Below are positions 58,933 through 64,000 of a stretch of DNA of 64,000 bases, piece by piece. Position numbers and translations under genes: made by a program. How positions within the stretch are numbered: the stretch's first letter is position 1; every line of letters starts with the position of its first letter. The notes beneath the pieces are model-generated. The model ran no database searches, was not told the origin of the DNA, and saw nothing but the letters and a program-made list of their open reading frames with translations. Origin of the DNA: Acanthochromis polyacanthus (lineage: Eukaryota; Chordata; Actinopteri; Pomacentridae); the NCBI RefSeq assembly GCF_021347895.1, contig NC_067126.1, positions 29,214,482 to 29,278,481 on the forward strand. Reading direction: 5' to 3'.

Positions 58933-60050
58933 GTGTTTCCAAGCAGCCACCCCGGAAGCGCGGATCTGTCAACGGGCTGTTTGTTGTCTTGTGTTGTCGC
59001 TATTAGTTAATGTAACAGGGGGTCATATTTTCTCTCTGCTAGGTTAATATTGGAAAATGGCAATTAAAATTACCTAAAAGTGCTAACTCACAACTCCTCT
59101 CTGCTCTCTCATTCAACCTTTCGACTTTTTGTTTTTTTCTCAAAGTGCAGTAAAATGTCTGGCCCCAGTGTGTCGCTGTAAAAGCCTATTATAATACAAA
59201 GAAACACAACTTTACCTCTGTGTTGCCAGTGCTGCTTTAAATTCTATATGTTAATAATGTACATTATTGTTTGTGTTTGCCCATAAAAATACAATTATTA
59301 TTATTCTAAAATATGTGCACACTGAAGCACTTATAAACACATTTTTATTCAAGGAAGGAAGAAGTATACAGTTTTTTTTTTTTTTACTGCAGTAGCTGAA
59401 AGTACCAATACAGTCATATAAAAACACTCCATTCCAAGTACAAATACTGCTTGAAAATTCCATTTAAGTATAAAAATGAAAGTATCAGGAGGAAAATGCA
59501 GTTAGATTGAAAGTCTTGGTTTGGTCTCTGACTGATACATTTTGACATCTGTACATTATTAATAGTTTGATCTATTTTGTATAATTAGAGTTTAACAAAT
59601 AAATCTGAGGGGTTGTGAGATGAGTAATGGTAGACAAAAGGAAGAAAAAGCAAAGTTGGAATACAAATCTATTTTCAGTTTCTGGACTTTGCTTTAATCT
59701 TTGTTTCTGCTGACATATTTATTCATTTAAGCATCTATTGAAATGAAATCATGTGAGACATTTAGAGGGAAAAATCAGTAATCTACGAAACTGCTAACAT
59801 AATGGATATGGATATATAATGTTATTGTTCGATCCCAATATGTTGCAACTCGGAAGACAATCGTACTTTTTTTTTTTTTATCACCCAATGACATCTGACC
59901 CATTGGTAAACTGGTTTAATGTACTGATCAAATTGGCTTGTGGATGTCACATTATTAATGCAATTAATTTATGGTACAATTTAAGATACAATTGAGGATT
60001 TTAACAACTGGAGAAGAGGCTCAGAGAGAGATACTGTGGATTAACTCAAA
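58933..60050. other. Intergenic upstream of nme9; dispersed repeat at 59340-59510
   Basis: No gene is seen. Bases 59340-59510 (GTACCAATACAGTCATATAA, AAGTACAAATACTGCTTGAA, GAAAGTATCAGGAGGAAAAT) resemble the dispersed repeat at 2050-2220 in the other orientation. There are poly-T tracts at about 59370 and 59867. Confidence 0.4.
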
Positions 60051-61032
60051 ACCTCCAGCATAAAATGCCAAACCCCTTCTAAACACCTAGGTGTTTTTCT
60101 AGATGCTGTTTTGAATTTTGAATCTCATATCAGTAATGTCACTAAAAGTGCTTTTTACCTCCTCAGAAGTATTGCTAAAGTGCTACCATTTCTCTCCCAG
60201 GCGGATACTAAAAGACTCGTACATGTACTTATCACCGACAGCCTTAATTACCGCAATGCTGTCTTTACTGGTCTACCTTAAAAAGCTATAAATAAGCTAT
60301 AGATCATTCAAAATGCAGCAGGCACATGTACTGACCAAGAGCAGAGGGAGGACTCACATCACACCTGCTTTGACATCCTTCACTGGTCACCTGTTGGCTT
60401 TAGAGTAGATTTTAAGATGCTTTTATGAATGTTAAAATCACTTAGTGGACTAGTGTCTGAATACTGAACCTGGTTTGTCTGGTGGCCAATTAATAAACAA
60501 ATAATATTCCTCAGATCAAATGAAAAAAGATTAAGACACCTATAGTTCATCTTTCTTTTAAGTTACTTGCTTTCATAACAATTGAGTGACAGCCAAAGGG
60601 CATTATTGGACATTTAGCAAGCCAAAAAACAGACTTTATTTTCAATATGAATTAGAAAATGATCTGCAGGTATCCTATCACATGCCAGGTTTTGCCCACA
60701 GGCCATAAGTTGAGTGTATCTGTCCTTAGCTCTGCTCTTTCTACACCATTTAGGTCCTCTGACAGCAGCCTGTTAGTTGTTCCCAGGCTGAGGACAATGA
60801 AATAAGGTGAAGTGGCACTTAATGTTCATGGTCCTCGCCTGTAGTGCAGCCTGCCTGGGGAGCTGAGGGTCACCACAACATGTCAACATCTTTAAAACAA
60901 ACCAATATTTTTGGCTTGGCATTCTCCTAATCCTGTGTATCTTCTTTCTACTGTTGCGTTTAAACACCTCGTACTACAAAATCTACATGGAAGGCGCTAC
61001 ATAAATAAAATGTGATTAGATTTGATTGACCT
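60051..61032 (+). mobile_element. L2-type LINE remnant, interrupted
   Basis: Bases 60085-60300 read LGVFLDAVLNFESHISNVTK, then SAFYLLRSIAKVLPFLSQAD, TKRLVHVLITDSLNYRNAVF and TGLP, the conserved L2 segment after the reverse transcriptase. Bases 60300-60475 continue as stop-ridden L2 sequence. Bases 60755-60870 resume with PLRSSDSSLLVVPRLRT and CSLPGELR, and the 3' tail (GGCGCTACATAAATAAAATG) ends near 61030. Unrelated sequence at about 60475-60740 splits it. It is dead, with several stops and frameshifts. Confidence 0.75.
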
Positions 61033-64000
61033 CTCCTATAAAACCCAAGGCCAGATAAACTAAACAAACACAACAATATTAATATTATTCTAGTTTCGCT
61101 GTGTGGTGCTACGGTGGACAAACATGATCTTGACCCTCCAAATATGGCGTGTTGAAAACCAATCACTTTCCTCTCTTCCTAAACCATCTGATGTGATGCA
61201 GAGAGGCTCATGTCCCTGGAGCAAAAAAAATGAGCCGGTGACCTCCCTCTGTACTGCTCTGCGTGAGCTGTGTTTACTCCAAGTAACCATCAAATAAAGT
61301 GCACAGTGCAGCCTGGGCTACCTTAAAACCCAGAAGCCAAATCACAGACCAGTACAATGATTTTCTGACTTCTGCAGTATCTTTGGGTTTCATGCTAACA
61401 AATGATTGACTGATTAATCGAGATAATTAAGTAGAAGTTGGCCTTGATTGCATTTTTTTCCCAGAATCAGAAATCCAGAGGTGCAGACTAAACAAATATC
61501 AGATGTGGGTCACTATTAGACAGGCAGGGGCATGTAAAGGATACTAGAATTGCATATTTTTTAGTATTTTGTAAGTTCCCTGCCTTGCTGCATCGATTCT
61601 CACTGTTCTTTCTCCTCCTGCCATCACCTAAACTTCTTGGAGGTGGAATACTAAATCACTTCCCCCCCCTCTAAGCACAGATTTATCTTACAATGTTCAC
61701 CTTGCAGGGGCACTGAGCAATTATCAAATGCAACACAAATTTGCTTTTCCAACATCGCCCCCTAGCCTTCATTTCTGTCGTCGTAGGCCCTGGCATTTTA
61801 ATCATGCTCCTTGTAATTGCAGGTTGTCACTGAATGTGTTACTGAGCTTTCTGCAAAGCTCAGGCTGACACCCAAACCTCTGCCCAGTCTTCCTCTGAGA
61901 TGTAGCTGCTTTTCCTCCTATGTTTGTCAGGAAAGACCAAAGCAATAAAGTAGAAGAAATTTGCACAAGCGCTGGAGCCCCTCATACTTTCTGACTTTGT
62001 GTCATCCTGACGCCTCGCAGAGGTTGCCCTCCAACTGTAACGTTTTATTTGAAAGTGAAATAGGTCCTCTAAAGAGATCAGACCACTTTTGCATGCTCTT
62101 CCCCCATGAATTTCAATGAACTGCTGCACTTAAGCGGTTCAGCTCCACAGCCTCCTTCCTCACAAAGTGGGCCCAGAAAAACAAGCCTTACAATTGGAAT
62201 AAGTTCACAAAAGGACAAATTACAGTGCACGGTGACAATAAAGCGAGAAAGAGAATTATAAAGCGAGACAATCAAATAAAGGAATGTCAGGGTCCTTCAC
62301 GTTATCGACGACAGCCGTACTGTTTGCTTTGCTCCCTCTGTTCTGTATGTACCATATGACATGTTTTTATTATCAACCCTCTGTCTGGCTCTGAGCTCAT
62401 TATGCGACCAGATGGGAACAACAGTCACCTCCCCTCCATCATAGAAGCTGTGACAAGGTCCTGACACAGTCCTTGCCCACAGACATAAGATTCATACGTT
62501 GCATAATAGGCAGTCGCGTGTTTTTGTGCTACATTTCATCAGCGAGATGCGACAAAGTGATTGCGTTTTTTTTGTCCTATCAAGTCAACACGAAACATTG
62601 ATTTGATGCTTTTGTTCTGTGTGCCCAATTCAAATATTGACCTTTGTGTCATTAAATGTCATCAGTAAAGACTGCTGCCGCCTGCCTGCAGTTGACTGTG
62701 TGACGATCAGATATGCTTCTGCAAACTGGAGCGTAATTTTCCTGTGCCAGGGGAATGCAACGAGGGAGGCTTGTCAGAGGGTACAGACTCTATCTCCTTC
62801 CACATTGTAAAGCTGAACTGATCTCTAAGTCAGTATGACACATGCTCAGAGTAGGAATGGTTAATAAGTTCCACTGCTTGTGGTGAGCAATCATGCTTAG
62901 AGATTTCAGCTCAAATATTCTTCAAAAGAATGTATGAGTCAATTAAATTTTAAATATCGACTGACTCACTGAGACTCATCATGCAGTTACAGACAAACCT
63001 CTATGTTTTTGTCCACTTTAATTATATCTGAAGAGCATTTTGGAAAATGAAAGAAAAATTCATAGGGTAACAACACAGCAAAGAGTGAGCAGTGTTTGAT
63101 TTCCTATTGTCAAACTGTGACAGAAGGTCCTTTTTTCATATTAATCATGTAAAAGACACAAATTTCTCCCTCACACTCACACCTAGGAGACACATGCAGT
63201 AAATAGTGTAGCCTGCATACATACAAATATACATATATGCACATGCACAAAAACACAGTAACCTCTCAATGTGGAATAATGGATCTGAAATCATAAATGT
63301 ATATAAAAATATAAGAATAAAAGTAAAATCAAAAGAAGTGTCCTCTGAATTAGCGAGACAAACAATAATCTCCATTGCTCTTCCACTGTGTGATGCATTG
63401 GCAATTTCATGAATCCATGTCTTTGTGAACACACACCATTTGTGTGTCCAAAGGCAGTTTTTTGCATTTTAGCTCAAAAACATTGTATTTAACAAAACAT
63501 TAAACAAACTAGCTCAAGTAAAAGGAGTTTAAATTCAACAGTAATTCACCGCTGACCTTCCACAGAATTTAAAGACACTCTCTCTGTTGAATGTAAGTCT
63601 TTTTTTTTTTTTTAATTTGACAGACTCTGAAAGTCTGTCTTTGCAGTAGGTTGGTTGCCATGCTAATATTATAGGCTTCCATGGTTTATTACAGGTCATT
63701 TCCTTGTCTCTCAATAGACCTTCAGTCCTCATGTGGAGTTGAAAAAAAAAAAACCCAAAACACTTATCGTCTTCCCTGGTGTATTGCTGTTAATCTCTCC
63801 TCCGCGATGAGAGACACAGTGGATTCGAAGCTACTGTGGTGCTGAAGATTAATCACCATTAGCACATCTTAAGCACAGAAGTCATATTTAAGCCTCATTA
63901 AAGGAGAACCCCATTTGTTATGTTTATTTTTGCAAAAAGGCTTCAGCCTACCATCGTCAAAGCTGCGGCCCAAAGGATTTCATTCTAATTATTCAGAAAC
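61033..64000. other. Intergenic, no gene seen
   Basis: No credible coding exon on either strand. Some stretches (61400-61480, 61800-62130, 62220-62290, with TAATTG/ATTAAT and AATAAAGCG motifs) have the look of non-coding conserved sequence. That cannot be judged without an alignment. A T tract lies at 63600-63615 and an A tract at about 63743. Confidence 0.35.

Overview
The window is nuclear DNA of a bony fish, most likely a percomorph teleost. The evidence is short phase-consistent introns, Tc1/mariner elements, L2-type LINE tails ending in short tandem repeats, a MITE family I associate with percomorphs, and two neighbouring genes, marchf4 and smarcal1, that are also neighbours on human 2q35. 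No viral, plasmid or bacterial sequence was seen.

Layout. 1-21.2 kb is gene-poor and transposon-rich. It holds a broken Tc1 transposase at the left edge and one candidate small secreted-protein exon (minus strand, about 1.3-1.5 kb) carrying a GRGDSP motif. It also holds a nested transposon (an old Tc1-type element split by a 1.0 kb element with a 9-bp target duplication), a second copy of that inserting family at 12.2 kb, an nmrk2 retropseudogene at 9.8-10.3 kb, and LINE fragments. 21.2-32.4 kb is marchf4 on the minus strand: four coding exons plus a probable 5' non-coding exon. 32.4-35.2 kb is the divergent spacer, with microsatellites and a MITE. 35.2-49.05 kb is smarcal1 on the plus strand, 17 coding exons encoding 913 aa, with a nearly intact 1.6 kb Tc1 copy in intron 7. 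51.2-58.8 kb is a thioredoxin plus triple nucleoside-diphosphate-kinase gene (nme8/nme9 family) on the minus strand, 15 coding exons encoding 619 aa, with an RFX-type X-box just upstream. 58.9-64 kb is intergenic with an L2 LINE remnant.

The three genes do different jobs: MARCHF4 is a Golgi/endosomal membrane E3 ubiquitin ligase, SMARCAL1 is a replication-fork annealing helicase, and NME8/9 is an axonemal protein. marchf4 and smarcal1 diverge, smarcal1 and nme9 converge, and nothing indicates shared regulation. All three gene models were assembled by eye. Every splice junction listed has GT/AG ends and preserves the reading frame, and the protein stays alignable to the family across each junction. 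Transcription start sites, the 5' UTR exon and the nme9 C-terminus are less certain.

The most interesting items are: the family with 9-bp target duplications; the GRGDSP secreted exon; the ungapped 54-bp duplication in marchf4 intron 1; the exon-level duplications inside smarcal1 (HARP) and nme9 (NDK); the ciliary X-box; and transposons lying within tens of bases of splice sites. No clearly new multi-gene system was found.
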